Shown: positions 25,370 through 33,821 of the stretch, piece by piece | Layout: every line of letters begins with the position of its first letter | Position numbering within the stretch: position 1 is the stretch's first letter | From: JAPWJZ01 sp965279315 | Lineage (GTDB): Bacteria; Pseudomonadota; Alphaproteobacteria; Micavibrionales; UBA2020 | NCBI GenBank assembly: GCA_965279315.1 | Contig: OZ257145.1 | Span: 2,294,001-2,358,000, forward strand | DNA: 64,000 nucleotides | Direction: 5' to 3' | Position numbers and translations under genes: made by a program | The notes under the pieces: model-generated | The model's database searches: none | Told to the model about the DNA's origin: nothing | Seen by the model: the letters and a program-made list of their open reading frames with translations, nothing else

Positions 25370-25731
25370 GGCGTGTATAAGCAGCCCATTTTTCTGTGCT
25401 GAATGGTTGTTATCTTTCCGCTATTGTCCGCCATCCAAGATATGTCCATCCCTTCGAACGTGCCGAAAAACCATGAACATTTAGCACTTACAAGTAAGTG
25501 TCGAAGGCAGCTAGGTGAGTTGCAATCTACTGTCACAAATTCATAGCCGTGCTTGGTAAATTCTTCTTTCAACGTTCTTTCTGAAGCGCCTGAGGGATAG
25601 TTTTCACTCAGAAATTTCTTCATGTCTGCCGCGTGCCAAGGACGGGATGTCACGATATCGTTTGAAGCCAAAATTAATCCACAACCATTCAGTGAGAGTA
25701 ATAAAAAAATCGTAAATATAATTCTGAACAT
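25366..25731 (-). CDS. Small predicted lipoprotein, AT-rich
   Basis: A 121-residue protein with a type II signal peptide (IIFTIFLLLSLNGC, lipid-modified Cys17). The mature part carries further cysteines (VDCNSPSCLRH, SAKCSWF, KMGCLYTP) suggesting disulfides. No family recognised. Its base composition and codon choice are visibly more AT-rich than the flanking greB and MBL genes, consistent with recent acquisition. It converges on greB. Confidence 0.7.
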   Translation of the reverse strand: MFRIIFTIFLLLSLNGCGLILASNDIVTSRPWHAADMKKFLSENYPSGASERTLKEEFTKHGYEFVTVDCNSPSCLRHLLVSAKCSWFFGTFEGMDISWMADNSGKITTIQHRKMGCLYTP

Positions 25732-25748
25732 TTAATAGACTCAAAAGT

Positions 25749-26795
25749 TCAAACTAAAGAATAGAGTTTAATGTCGTTTTTTGTCGATATCCTGCAACGG
25801 CCTGCTTTCTCATCATAAACCAAATGCGCCAGCGTTTCCCCAAGCGCGAAGAACATATCATGCGCGCGGTCGATGGAGCGGTGGGAAAATAATCCACGGG
25901 CGGCGTCGATGGCGGTCATGGGGCCGCCGGATTTCAGGACATCGCGGAGTTTTTCAAGGCGGCGTTCGTGATGCACGATCAATTCATCGGCGCGTTTGTG
26001 CAAGCCCCGGAAAGGCGCGCCGTGGGATGGCAGCACCAGTACATCGTCCGGCACCGTGTCGCGAATGCGGTTCAGCGTTTCAAGATATGCGGCGACGGGA
26101 TTGCGCGACTGGAAACTGTCGGGGAACAGGCTGATATTCGGGCTGATATCGGGCAGGATCATGTCGCCCGCGATGAAAATTTTATCGGCTTCGCAATACA
26201 GGCTGGCATGTTGCGGGCTGTGGCCGTAACCGTCGATGATTTTCCAGTCGCGGTCGCCGAGCTGCACCATTTCGCCCGGTTTTACTTCGATATACTGCGC
26301 GGGCAGGGGAGAAATGATCTTCTTATACCCGAAGCGGCGGCTCATGAGGCTTTCAAGCGTTTCGCCCTCTATCCCTGCTTCGATGTAATAAGCACGATAT
26401 AGGGATTCCAGTTCATCGGCCTTGGCTTCATCCGTCAGCCATTGCGCCATGCCGTATTCCGGCGCAGTCATTTGCAGCGAGACGCCCGTGCGTTCAGCCA
26501 GCCAGCCGCCAAGCCCCAGATGGTCGGGGTGGAAATGGGTGATGAAGATTTTTTCGACAGATTTTTTGGCGAAAACCTCCGCAAACACTTCGTCCCATGC
26601 CTGCGTGGAAAGTTCGTTGTTAAATCCTGCATCGACAATGCTGAAGCCTTTCGCACCTTCGAGCAGCCACATGTTCACATGGTTGAGGTCAAAGGGCAGG
26701 GGCAGGCGGTTCCACAATATGCCGTCAACAATTGCGCGCGGCCGCCCGGCCTCCGGTATAAAATCATATAGCGGCGCATAGGCGGATTTGCGCAT
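25749..26795 (-). CDS. MBL-fold metallo-hydrolase
   Basis: A 348-residue metallo-beta-lactamase-fold hydrolase. The zinc motif HxHxDH appears as THFHPDHLGLGGWL, with further ligands in DGYGHSPQHASLY, AGDMILPDISPN and LPSHGAPFRG. The N-terminal NRLPLPFDLNHVNMWLLEG and a helical C-terminus (about 285-345, RRLEKLRDVL) match the glyoxalase-II/LACTB2-like group found in Proteobacteria. An open frame extends far upstream but there the coding runs in another frame (gene 26804-27544). Start at ATG 26795; a GTG at 26807 overlapping the upstream stop is an alternative. Substrate unknown. Confidence 0.9.
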   Translation of the reverse strand: MRKSAYAPLYDFIPEAGRPRAIVDGILWNRLPLPFDLNHVNMWLLEGAKGFSIVDAGFNNELSTQAWDEVFAEVFAKKSVEKIFITHFHPDHLGLGGWLAERTGVSLQMTAPEYGMAQWLTDEAKADELESLYRAYYIEAGIEGETLESLMSRRFGYKKIISPLPAQYIEVKPGEMVQLGDRDWKIIDGYGHSPQHASLYCEADKIFIAGDMILPDISPNISLFPDSFQSRNPVAAYLETLNRIRDTVPDDVLVLPSHGAPFRGLHKRADELIVHHERRLEKLRDVLKSGGPMTAIDAARGLFSHRSIDRAHDMFFALGETLAHLVYDEKAGRCRISTKNDIKLYSLV

Positions 26796-26803
26796 AGGTT
26801 GCG

Positions 26804-27544
26804 TCACTGCGGCGCGGCCAGCGTGCTGTGGTGGATTTTCCAGCCGTTCTTGATTTGCTCGCGCAATGCGGCGCGTTTTACTTCCCATTCGGGCGTGGGA
26901 ATGAAGGCGGCAGCCACTTTTTCCTGCGGATGGTCGCCATAGGTCATGTCGACGGCCAGCGCGTTGGAGCACACTTCGGCATTCGGCTTGCGCGCGCCTG
27001 TGGCGGCCTCCATGTTCAGCGCATTTTCCCAGACGGCTTCGGTTTCCTCCGGCGTCATCAGCGCATAAACGTATTCGATAGCCTTGCGGCGCGGTTCGAT
27101 GATCCAGGGCAGCACGGTGGCATCGGCGGCGGATTTGCAGCGCGCGAAGTCGGCGGCGGTGATGGCTTCGAATATCAGCAGCGCCTGCAACGCTTCCATC
27201 GATACGGGACCGTAATTCGCGCCGGTCTTGGGCAGCGCCTTGGCCGTGCGGCGCGTCAGGTCGGAATAAACCATGAAGTAAAGGCCGTTGACGAGCGAGG
27301 GATCGGTGGCGCCAATCGCTTTTTGCTTTGCCCATGCCGTTGCCATCGGCAGCTGGCGCGGATCGCGGGTCAGTTGGGCATTGATACGGTCGGAGATGAC
27401 GGTAATGCTGCGGCTGTCCTTGGCGTATTGGTCCAACTGCGCATAATAGGAAGAATTATCACTCCCGAACGGGTCAGCGGCATTTGCTGACATGGTTGTC
27501 AGGAACACGGCTGCCGCGATGCCAAGACCAAGAATTGTTTTCAA
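26804..27544 (-). CDS. Exported helical protein, paralogue of 61350-62132
   Basis: A 246-residue protein with a signal peptide ending SANA before ADPF. The mature protein is largely helical, with FARCKSAAD and NAEVCSNAL, which could form a disulfide. Its middle (LYFMVYSDLTRRTAKAL, then MEALQALLIFEAITAADFAR, EYVYALMTPEETE) aligns by eye with gene 61350-62132 (FYFLFLSDLQQRRAQTAQAL; MALKALMNYEIVAIADAER; RYAYKIFTKEEYD). No known family is recognised. Located 8 bases before the MBL hydrolase gene and probably co-transcribed with it. Confidence 0.78.
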   Translation of the reverse strand: MKTILGLGIAAAVFLTTMSANAADPFGSDNSSYYAQLDQYAKDSRSITVISDRINAQLTRDPRQLPMATAWAKQKAIGATDPSLVNGLYFMVYSDLTRRTAKALPKTGANYGPVSMEALQALLIFEAITAADFARCKSAADATVLPWIIEPRRKAIEYVYALMTPEETEAVWENALNMEAATGARKPNAEVCSNALAVDMTYGDHPQEKVAAAFIPTPEWEVKRAALREQIKNGWKIHHSTLAAPQ

Positions 27545-27645
27545 TAACGCCCCCTTTATTCGATTAACACCGGATATTAACCATTTTTTTTCTTTTTTGC
27601 AGCCATATTCATTAGGTAAGCTGGGAAATCCGGCAGGAGAACCAA

Positions 27646-28071
27646 TTGACCTTTACGCTCGACAAACGCCTCGACGACAGCTCGCATTTCATCGAAGACT
27701 GGCCCCTGTGCCGCGTCTCGCTGAAAAGCGACCGTACATGGCCTTGGCTTTATCTTGTGCCGCGCCGTGACGGGATTCGGGAAATGTACGAGCTGCCTGC
27801 AGCGGATCAAATGCAGCTCATCCGCGAGATGGGCATGGCGCAGCAGGCGCTGCAGACTCTCTATGCGCCCGATAAAATCAACACCGCCGCGCTTGGCAAT
27901 ATGGTGCCGCAGCTGCACATCCATATCTTTGGCCGCTACAAAACCGATGCCGCCTGGCCCAGGCCCGTATGGGCTATACACACGGATGAAATTCCTTATA
28001 CTGAGACTGATAAACTCGCAGAAATTCAAAAGCTTAAATCCTGTTTTGAAAAGCTGCGCCAAGGAGAGTAA
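27646..28071 (+). CDS. HIT-family protein
   Basis: A 141-residue histidine-triad protein, probably a nucleotide hydrolase or transferase. The triad region reads MVPQLHIHIFGRYKTDAAWP, where the last histidine of the HxHxH pattern is replaced by phenylalanine; this HxHxF-GR-DAAWP form is what I recall for a proteobacterial subfamily, so the protein need not be inactive. TTG start with AGGAGA six bases upstream. The next gene, a HAD phosphatase, begins 6 bases after the stop. Confidence 0.85.
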   Translation: MTFTLDKRLDDSSHFIEDWPLCRVSLKSDRTWPWLYLVPRRDGIREMYELPAADQMQLIREMGMAQQALQTLYAPDKINTAALGNMVPQLHIHIFGRYKTDAAWPRPVWAIHTDEIPYTETDKLAEIQKLKSCFEKLRQGE

Positions 28072-28077
28072 TAAAGC

Positions 28078-29007
28078 ATGTCTTCGATGATGTTCTGCCA
28101 GGGCCTGTACGAATTGATGGATAGCTATGACGGCTTCATCATGGACCAGTGGGGCGTGCTCCATAACGGTTTGCAGACCTATGACGGCGTTGTCGATACG
28201 CTCAACCACCTGAAGCAGCGCAAAAAGCAGGTTGTCATTCTTTCCAACTCGTCCAAGCGTTCGGAAGACAACACCGAACGCCTGAAAAAATTCGGCATCA
28301 AGCCGACCTTGTATAAAGATGTCGTCTCGGCCGGTGAAGTGACCTGGCAGGGTCTGAAGAAACAGGAAGAGCCGCCGTTCAAGAACTTGGGCAATAAATG
28401 CTACCTGATCACCCGCGACAACGACCGCGCGTTGCTCGCCGGCCTTGATATCGAGGTTGTGAGCGATATCGAGGAAGCGCAGTTTATCCTCATCACCAGT
28501 TTTGACTCGCCGAAGATGAAGGTCGAAGACCTCGACCCTGTTTTCAAACGGGCCGTCGTCAAGCGTCTGCCTGCTATTTGCGCGAACCCCGACATGGTCA
28601 CCGTTTACGGCCATGAACGCGCGGTCGGCCCCGGCGCGGTTGCCAAACGCTACCACGACCTCGGCGGTGCGGCGCACCTGATCGGCAAGCCGCACAAAAT
28701 GATTTTCCGCTACGCCCTCGGGCTGTTCGACGGCGTCATCCCGTCGCGTATCCTCGTCATCGGCGATTCAATGCAGCATGATATCGCGGGCGCGGTCAGC
28801 GTCGACCTTGATACCGCCTTCATCACCTCCGGTATCCATGCCGGCGCTTTCAAGCCGGGCATGAGCCCCGAGCAAAAGCGCAAGACCATGGAGCACCTCG
28901 CCCAAGGCTATGCCGGCATCCGCCCCAACTGGGTGCTGGACAGCCTCATCTGGCAAACCCCCGAAGCCGCGCTGCGCGAACGCGAGCGGGCGCGGATGAA
29001 GGAATAA
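28078..29007 (+). CDS. HAD-superfamily hydrolase, class IIA (NagD/TIGR01459-like)
   Basis: A 309-residue phosphatase-like protein. The first HAD motif reads GFIMDQWGVLHNGLQTYDG, i.e. DxWG in place of the usual DxDG, which is the known signature of this HAD-IIA subgroup. Motif II is VVILSNSSKRSEDN, and motifs III/IV are IGKPHKMIF and ILVIGDSMQHDIAGA. The cap domain lies between them. Substrate unknown; members act on sugar or nucleotide phosphates. It is second in a pair with the HIT protein and ends at a strong terminator. Confidence 0.9.
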   Translation: MSSMMFCQGLYELMDSYDGFIMDQWGVLHNGLQTYDGVVDTLNHLKQRKKQVVILSNSSKRSEDNTERLKKFGIKPTLYKDVVSAGEVTWQGLKKQEEPPFKNLGNKCYLITRDNDRALLAGLDIEVVSDIEEAQFILITSFDSPKMKVEDLDPVFKRAVVKRLPAICANPDMVTVYGHERAVGPGAVAKRYHDLGGAAHLIGKPHKMIFRYALGLFDGVIPSRILVIGDSMQHDIAGAVSVDLDTAFITSGIHAGAFKPGMSPEQKRKTMEHLAQGYAGIRPNWVLDSLIWQTPEAALRERERARMKE

Positions 29008-29025
29008 TTTTCTCTTTTTTCAATT

Positions 29026-29057
29026 AAAAAAGGCGACTGATTTTCAGTCGCCTTTTT
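29026..29057. terminator. Bidirectional intrinsic terminator
   Basis: A perfect 10-bp stem (29031-29040 with 29044-29053) with a TTT loop, an A run on the left and a T run on the right. It can end the HIT-HAD transcript from the left and the patatin transcript from the right. Confidence 0.88.
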
Positions 29058-29075
29058 AATTATTATATTCCCTGC

Positions 29076-30122
29076 TTACGGCGGATAATCCGGCGCCCCG
29101 TCGTCTTCGCCATACTGCGTGCAAAGAACGGCATAGGCGGCCTTTATATCGGGCATGGCGCGCTCCACGGCGGCTTCGCCTTCGGCGATCAGTTCTTCGG
29201 CGCGGTCGAATTCCATCAGGCCGATATGGCCGATGCGGGGTACGATCAAAACGTCGGGCGGATCACCCGCAAGGCGGGAGCGGGCGAGGCGGTCCTGCAC
29301 GATGTTCAAGGCGGATACCATGACGCCGAAGATGCTGGGGCTGTTGGCTTCGCGGCGGAAGACGCGTTGGATCAGGCCCTGCTTCTTCACTTCCTCGACG
29401 GCTTGCGGGCCTTCGAAATTCAAAAGATCAAAACCGGCGACGGTCGGGATTGAATCGCCGGGGCGGCGCGCCTTGCCGATGATGTCGCCCGATACGTTGA
29501 CGGCGATCGTCATGCGCGCACCGGCAGCGGTGCAGGCGGAAACGGGCACAGGGTTCACCAGCGCGCCGTCGATCAGCCAGCGGTTGTTCATGTACATCGG
29601 CGGAAAGATACCGGGCAGGGAGAACGATGCGCGCATGACGTCAACAAGCCGCCCCTTTCGCAACCAGACTTCGTGGCCGGTGACAAGGTCGGCGGTGATC
29701 GCGATAAAGGGGCTGGGCAGGTCCTCGACGCGAACCTGGCCAAAGTTATCCAGCATCAGCTTCATCAGTTTTTCGCCACCGATAAGGCCGCCGGAGCTTT
29801 TGACGCGGAAATCGAGATAGGACAGTACCTTGAATTTCGTGAGCGTGTAGGCCCATTCCTCGACCGCATCAAGGCGGTTCGCCAGATATGCGCCACCGAC
29901 AAGCGCACCCATGGAGGTGCCGGAAATAATCGTGGGTTCGATGCCATGGCGTTTCAGCGCGCGCACGACGCCCAAATGGGCAAAGCCACGGGCAAGGCCG
30001 GAGCCCAGCGCAAGGCCGATGCGGGGCGGGGCAGACATATGGACCTGCTGATCGGCACCGGCTTTCATGCCAAGGCTGGCAGGCGTGGGCTCGGGAGGTG
30101 CTTTTTTGTCTTTTCCGAACAT
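29076..30122 (-). CDS. Patatin-like phospholipase/esterase
   Basis: A 348-residue patatin-family protein. The oxyanion-hole glycine-rich motif is GLALGSGLARGFAHLG, the nucleophile lies in the GxSxG motif SGTSMGALVGG, and the Ser-Asp dyad is completed by LIDGALVNPVPVS. These residues are the ones expected for an active acyl hydrolase acting on membrane phospholipids. The ATG at 30122 has GGAG 7 bases upstream. It diverges from the MsbA-type exporter gene. Confidence 0.93.
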   Translation of the reverse strand: MFGKDKKAPPEPTPASLGMKAGADQQVHMSAPPRIGLALGSGLARGFAHLGVVRALKRHGIEPTIISGTSMGALVGGAYLANRLDAVEEWAYTLTKFKVLSYLDFRVKSSGGLIGGEKLMKLMLDNFGQVRVEDLPSPFIAITADLVTGHEVWLRKGRLVDVMRASFSLPGIFPPMYMNNRWLIDGALVNPVPVSACTAAGARMTIAVNVSGDIIGKARRPGDSIPTVAGFDLLNFEGPQAVEEVKKQGLIQRVFRREANSPSIFGVMVSALNIVQDRLARSRLAGDPPDVLIVPRIGHIGLMEFDRAEELIAEGEAAVERAMPDIKAAYAVLCTQYGEDDGAPDYPP

Positions 30123-30241
30123 CAAAAACTCCGTTTTTGATTATTATGTTTATTGTTTACAGAGTCAGGAATTGTGCTAAATTCCCCTTTAACTGTAATA
30201 TAACACGACTTTCTAAACTGTTAACAAATAACGGAAACTCC

Positions 30242-32023
30242 TTGTCCAAGCCTACGCAGACTCCCGTCAACAAACAGCCGATCGCAGAATCCGCACCCAT
30301 GATCAAGCGCATGGCGCGCCAATACATCCGCCCGCATCTGGGCGTGGTTTTTTGGTCGCTTGTGCTGATGCTGATTTCCGCGGCCATGACCGGCGCGATG
30401 GCAAAGCTGATGGAGCCCATCATCGACAAAGTATTCTCCGACAAATCGCAAAGCATGCTGTGGCCGGTTGCCATCTCCGTCCTGCTGGTTTTTGTGCTGC
30501 GCGGCGCTGCGGTGTATGGCCAGACCGTGCTGATGAACACGCTCAGCCAGCGCGTCGTCAGCGACATGCAGCGCGACCTGTTTTCACACCTGATCCGCGC
30601 GGATCTGGCTTTTTTTCACAACAACCAGAGCGGCCAGCTGATGTCGCGATTTATATCGGACGTGGCGCTGATCCGCACGGCCGTGACGGAATCGCTGACA
30701 GGGCTTGGCAAGAACACATTCACGGTCATGTTCCTTGTGGGCGTGATGTTCTATCAGGACTGGAAACTGGCATTAATATCGCTGTTTGTGTTTCCGGTAT
30801 CCGCCTACACCGTCATGCTGCTGGGGAAGAAAATCCGCAAGGCCGCGATGAACACGCAGTCGAGCATCGGCGACCTGACCGGCATGCTGGGGCAAGCCTT
30901 TCAGGGCGCGCGCCATATCAAGTCATATGGCATGGAAGGCTTCGAAACCGGGCGCGTGCATGGCACGATCGAGAAAATTTATAAATACATGAACCGTTCG
31001 TTCCGCATCTCCGCCATCCTCGCCCCGATTGGCGAATTGCTCAGCGGCCTTGCGATCGTGACCATCATCGTCTATGGCGGCACGCAAGTGATGGCGGGGC
31101 AGAGCACGGCGGGCAAGCTGTTTTCCTTTATCGCTGCCTTCATCATGGCGTTTGAGCCGATGAAGCGCCTTGCGCGTCTCAGCAATATCATGCAAATGGG
31201 CCTGGCCGCGCTCGACCGTTTGTTTTCGGTGATGGATAAAAAACCCGAAATCACGGACCGTCCGGATGCGGGCGAATTGAATGCGCATACGCCGACGCTG
31301 GCATTCGAAAATGTCACCTTTACCTACGCCGACGGCACCGACGCGCTGCATGATGTCAGCTTTGTGGCGCCCGCAGGGAAGACCATCGCCCTCGTCGGTG
31401 AATCTGGCGCAGGAAAATCGACGATCCTGAACCTCATCCCGCGCTTCTACGACGTCAACGGCGGCGCAATCCGTATTGGCGGCAGCGATATCCGCGCGGT
31501 GACGATCAAGAGCCTGCGCGCCAGCATGGCGCTTGTCAGCCAGGAAGTGGCGATTTTCAACGATACGCTGCGTGACAACATTGCCTATGGCCAGCCCGAT
31601 GCGACCGAAGACCAGGTCATGGAGGCGGCCAAGCTTGCCGCGGCGCATGAATTCATCATGGAACTGCCCGAAGGTTACGAAACCCGCGTCGGCGAAAACG
31701 GCGTGAAGCTGTCAGGCGGCCAGCGCCAGCGCATTTCTATTGCGCGCGCGATGCTGCGCAATGCCCCGATCCTGCTGCTGGACGAGGCAACTTCCGCCCT
31801 TGATGCAACATCGGAACGTCTTGTGCAGGTGGCGCTTGAACGCCTGCAAAAAGGCCGCACCACCATCGTTGTGGCGCACCGCCTGTCGACCATCATGAAT
31901 GCAGATATCATTTATGTGATGTCGCATGGCCGCATCATCGAAAGTGGCAGCCACACGGAATTGCTGTCTTCCGGCGGTGCATATGCGCGGCTTTACGGCA
32001 GCCTGATGAAAGAAACCGCATGA
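30242..32023 (+). CDS. ABC exporter, MsbA-like (lipid A flippase type)
   Basis: A 593-residue half-transporter with six membrane helices followed by an ATPase domain. Walker A is VGESGAGKSTILNL, the signature is KLSGGQRQRISIARAML, Walker B is ILLLDEATSALDAT and the H-loop histidine is in VVAHRLST. Length and organisation are those of MsbA, which flips lipid A or phospholipids across the inner membrane using ATP; the substrate is inferred. The TTG start has a GGAAA upstream and avoids the overlap with the patatin gene that an earlier start would create. First gene of a three-gene operon with 4-base overlaps. Confidence 0.9.
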   Translation: MSKPTQTPVNKQPIAESAPMIKRMARQYIRPHLGVVFWSLVLMLISAAMTGAMAKLMEPIIDKVFSDKSQSMLWPVAISVLLVFVLRGAAVYGQTVLMNTLSQRVVSDMQRDLFSHLIRADLAFFHNNQSGQLMSRFISDVALIRTAVTESLTGLGKNTFTVMFLVGVMFYQDWKLALISLFVFPVSAYTVMLLGKKIRKAAMNTQSSIGDLTGMLGQAFQGARHIKSYGMEGFETGRVHGTIEKIYKYMNRSFRISAILAPIGELLSGLAIVTIIVYGGTQVMAGQSTAGKLFSFIAAFIMAFEPMKRLARLSNIMQMGLAALDRLFSVMDKKPEITDRPDAGELNAHTPTLAFENVTFTYADGTDALHDVSFVAPAGKTIALVGESGAGKSTILNLIPRFYDVNGGAIRIGGSDIRAVTIKSLRASMALVSQEVAIFNDTLRDNIAYGQPDATEDQVMEAAKLAAAHEFIMELPEGYETRVGENGVKLSGGQRQRISIARAMLRNAPILLLDEATSALDATSERLVQVALERLQKGRTTIVVAHRLSTIMNADIIYVMSHGRIIESGSHTELLSSGGAYARLYGSLMKETA

Positions 32024-32853
32024 TCGTACTCCTGCGCTTTGCGCTGATCGGGTTGCTGGTTTATGGCGTGATCGTGCTGGCCGTTTATCTGGGTCAGCGC
32101 AGCATGCAATATTTCCCGGAGCAGGATCTTGGCGATCCCAAGCTGCCCGAGGCGCTGCAGGCGACCGTGCTGAAGATCAAGACCGAAGACGGCCTGGAAA
32201 ATGTCTCGTGGTTCGCGGCGCCTGCCGATAAAACCGCCAAGGTGTTCATCCATTTCCATGGCAATGGCGGCAATATCAGCCACCGCGCGGCCACTGCCGC
32301 TTTTTACCAAAAGAAAGGCTACGGCTTTTTCCTGTGTGAATACCGCGGCTATGGCGGTAATCCGGGCAAGCCGACGGAGCAGGGGCTGTATCATGATGCG
32401 CGCGCTTGCGTGAATTACCTGCTTGATAATGGTTACCGCCTCGACCAATTGGTGTTTTACGGCGAGAGCATCGGTTCCGGCGTGGCCGTGCAGATGGCGC
32501 TTGAATTCCAGCCGCGCCGCCTCGTGCTGGAGGCGCCCTTCAGCAGCGCCGCCGATGTCGCCAAAAGTGCCTATGGTTTCCTGCCGGTTGACATGATGAT
32601 GCTCGACCGTTTCGACAGCATCGACAAGATCACGAATATCAAAACATCGTTGCTGATCCTGCACGGCACAGATGACCGCATCGTGCCCTATGCGCTCGGC
32701 AAAAAGCTGTACGACAAAGCAAAGCACCCCAAGGAATTCGTTTCCATCGCCAAGGGCGGGCATAGCAACCTGTATGATTTCAAGGTTGGCGATAAGGTGG
32801 TGGAATGGCTTGAACGGCCGCACGCGCCGCCCCAAAAAACCGCAGCCCCGTGA
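32020..32853 (+). CDS. Alpha/beta hydrolase, ABHD13/BEM46-like
   Basis: A 277-residue serine hydrolase with an N-terminal membrane segment (about 5-24, RFALIGLLVYGVIVLAVYLG). The fold is intact: oxyanion region IHFHGNGGNISHR, nucleophile elbow VFYGESIGSGVAVQ, acid in LILHGTDDRIVP and histidine in AKGGHSNLYDF. These are the features of BEM46/ABHD13-type proteins, whose physiological substrates are mostly unknown. Coupled by 4-base overlaps to the exporter upstream and to the queuosine-salvage gene downstream. Confidence 0.92.
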   Translation: MIVLLRFALIGLLVYGVIVLAVYLGQRSMQYFPEQDLGDPKLPEALQATVLKIKTEDGLENVSWFAAPADKTAKVFIHFHGNGGNISHRAATAAFYQKKGYGFFLCEYRGYGGNPGKPTEQGLYHDARACVNYLLDNGYRLDQLVFYGESIGSGVAVQMALEFQPRRLVLEAPFSSAADVAKSAYGFLPVDMMMLDRFDSIDKITNIKTSLLILHGTDDRIVPYALGKKLYDKAKHPKEFVSIAKGGHSNLYDFKVGDKVVEWLERPHAPPQKTAAP

Positions 32854-33818
32854 GCAGCCTGAGCCTTCCAGAACAGGTACGCCGGGACGCAGCATCCGTG
32901 ATGGCGGAGGCGTCATTTGTATCCATACAACATGATAAAATCGCTCCCTATACCGCCTCTCTTCTCGAAAAATACCCGCTGATTACGGCACTTGATGCGG
33001 ATCATCATTTCCTGTCGCAGGATTCGCCCGCTGTCACGGCGGCATATCTTTTTGCGCTCGATAGCGTCAATTTCGGGTCGGGATATTTCAAGGTGGCGCA
33101 GGCGTGCGGCGTTGAATTTGAATATAACCATGTCGCGGGTGCGCTGAAAAAAGCGTTCGCGGAAAACAGGCTGAATATCCCGCACAAATGGGCGGCGGCG
33201 ACCCCGGCGGAATGCCATGAGGTGTTTGGCGTGCCGCAGGGGCGCGATGCGCGTCTGGACGAATTGATGGGATTGTTTGCCGGTCATTTGCAGGAAACGG
33301 GCCGCCGTATCATCAGCGAACATGGCGGCAGCGTTATGCGCCTTTTGGAAACAGCAGCCAATTCGGCGGTCGCATTGACAGATATCGTCGGCAACTGGCC
33401 GACATTCCGCGATGTGTCGGCTTACAAGGGCAGGGAAGTCGCGTTTTACAAGCGTGCGCAGATTCTGGCGGCGGATATTTATCTGGCGTTGCAGGGAAAA
33501 CCGCCTGCTGCATTCGCGGACATGGCGGGCCTGACGATTTTTGCCGACAACATGGTGCCGCATGTGCTGCGGCATGACGGCATTATTGCCTATGCGCCGG
33601 CACTGGCCGCGACGATTGATGCGGGCACGATGATCGCGGCTGGCAGCAGCGAAGAAACCGAAATCCGCGCGGCGGGCATTCATGCGGTCGAGCTCATGAA
33701 AAAGACGGCGGCAACACATGTCACCGCCGTCAATCTCGATCATATCCTCTGGAACCGGGGGTACGAAGCGGGCATTTACGCGCTGCCGACGCACCGTACC
33801 TGGTCCGTCTGGTATTGA
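32850..33818 (+). CDS. Queuosine-salvage protein, DUF2419/Qng1-like
   Basis: A 322-residue protein of the DUF2419 family. Members hydrolyse queuosine 5'-monophosphate to queuine for salvage into tRNA. Recognisable blocks are YLFALDSVNFGSGYF, LTIFADNMVPHVLRHDG, GSSEETEIRAAGIHAVELM and the C-terminal LDHILWNRGYEAGIYALPTHRTWSVWY region, which is highly conserved in the family. GTG start overlapping the upstream stop. Bacterial members are less common than eukaryotic ones. Last gene of the exporter operon. Confidence 0.87.
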   Translation: MSSLSLPEQVRRDAASVMAEASFVSIQHDKIAPYTASLLEKYPLITALDADHHFLSQDSPAVTAAYLFALDSVNFGSGYFKVAQACGVEFEYNHVAGALKKAFAENRLNIPHKWAAATPAECHEVFGVPQGRDARLDELMGLFAGHLQETGRRIISEHGGSVMRLLETAANSAVALTDIVGNWPTFRDVSAYKGREVAFYKRAQILAADIYLALQGKPPAAFADMAGLTIFADNMVPHVLRHDGIIAYAPALAATIDAGTMIAAGSSEETEIRAAGIHAVELMKKTAATHVTAVNLDHILWNRGYEAGIYALPTHRTWSVWY

Positions 33819-33821
33819 TAT

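Noticed and set aside
26796..27335. N-terminal extension of the MBL hydrolase frame up to 27335
   Set aside because: The extra 180 residues are Arg-rich and without motifs, and they overlap a well-supported signal-peptide gene (26804-27544) read in another frame.
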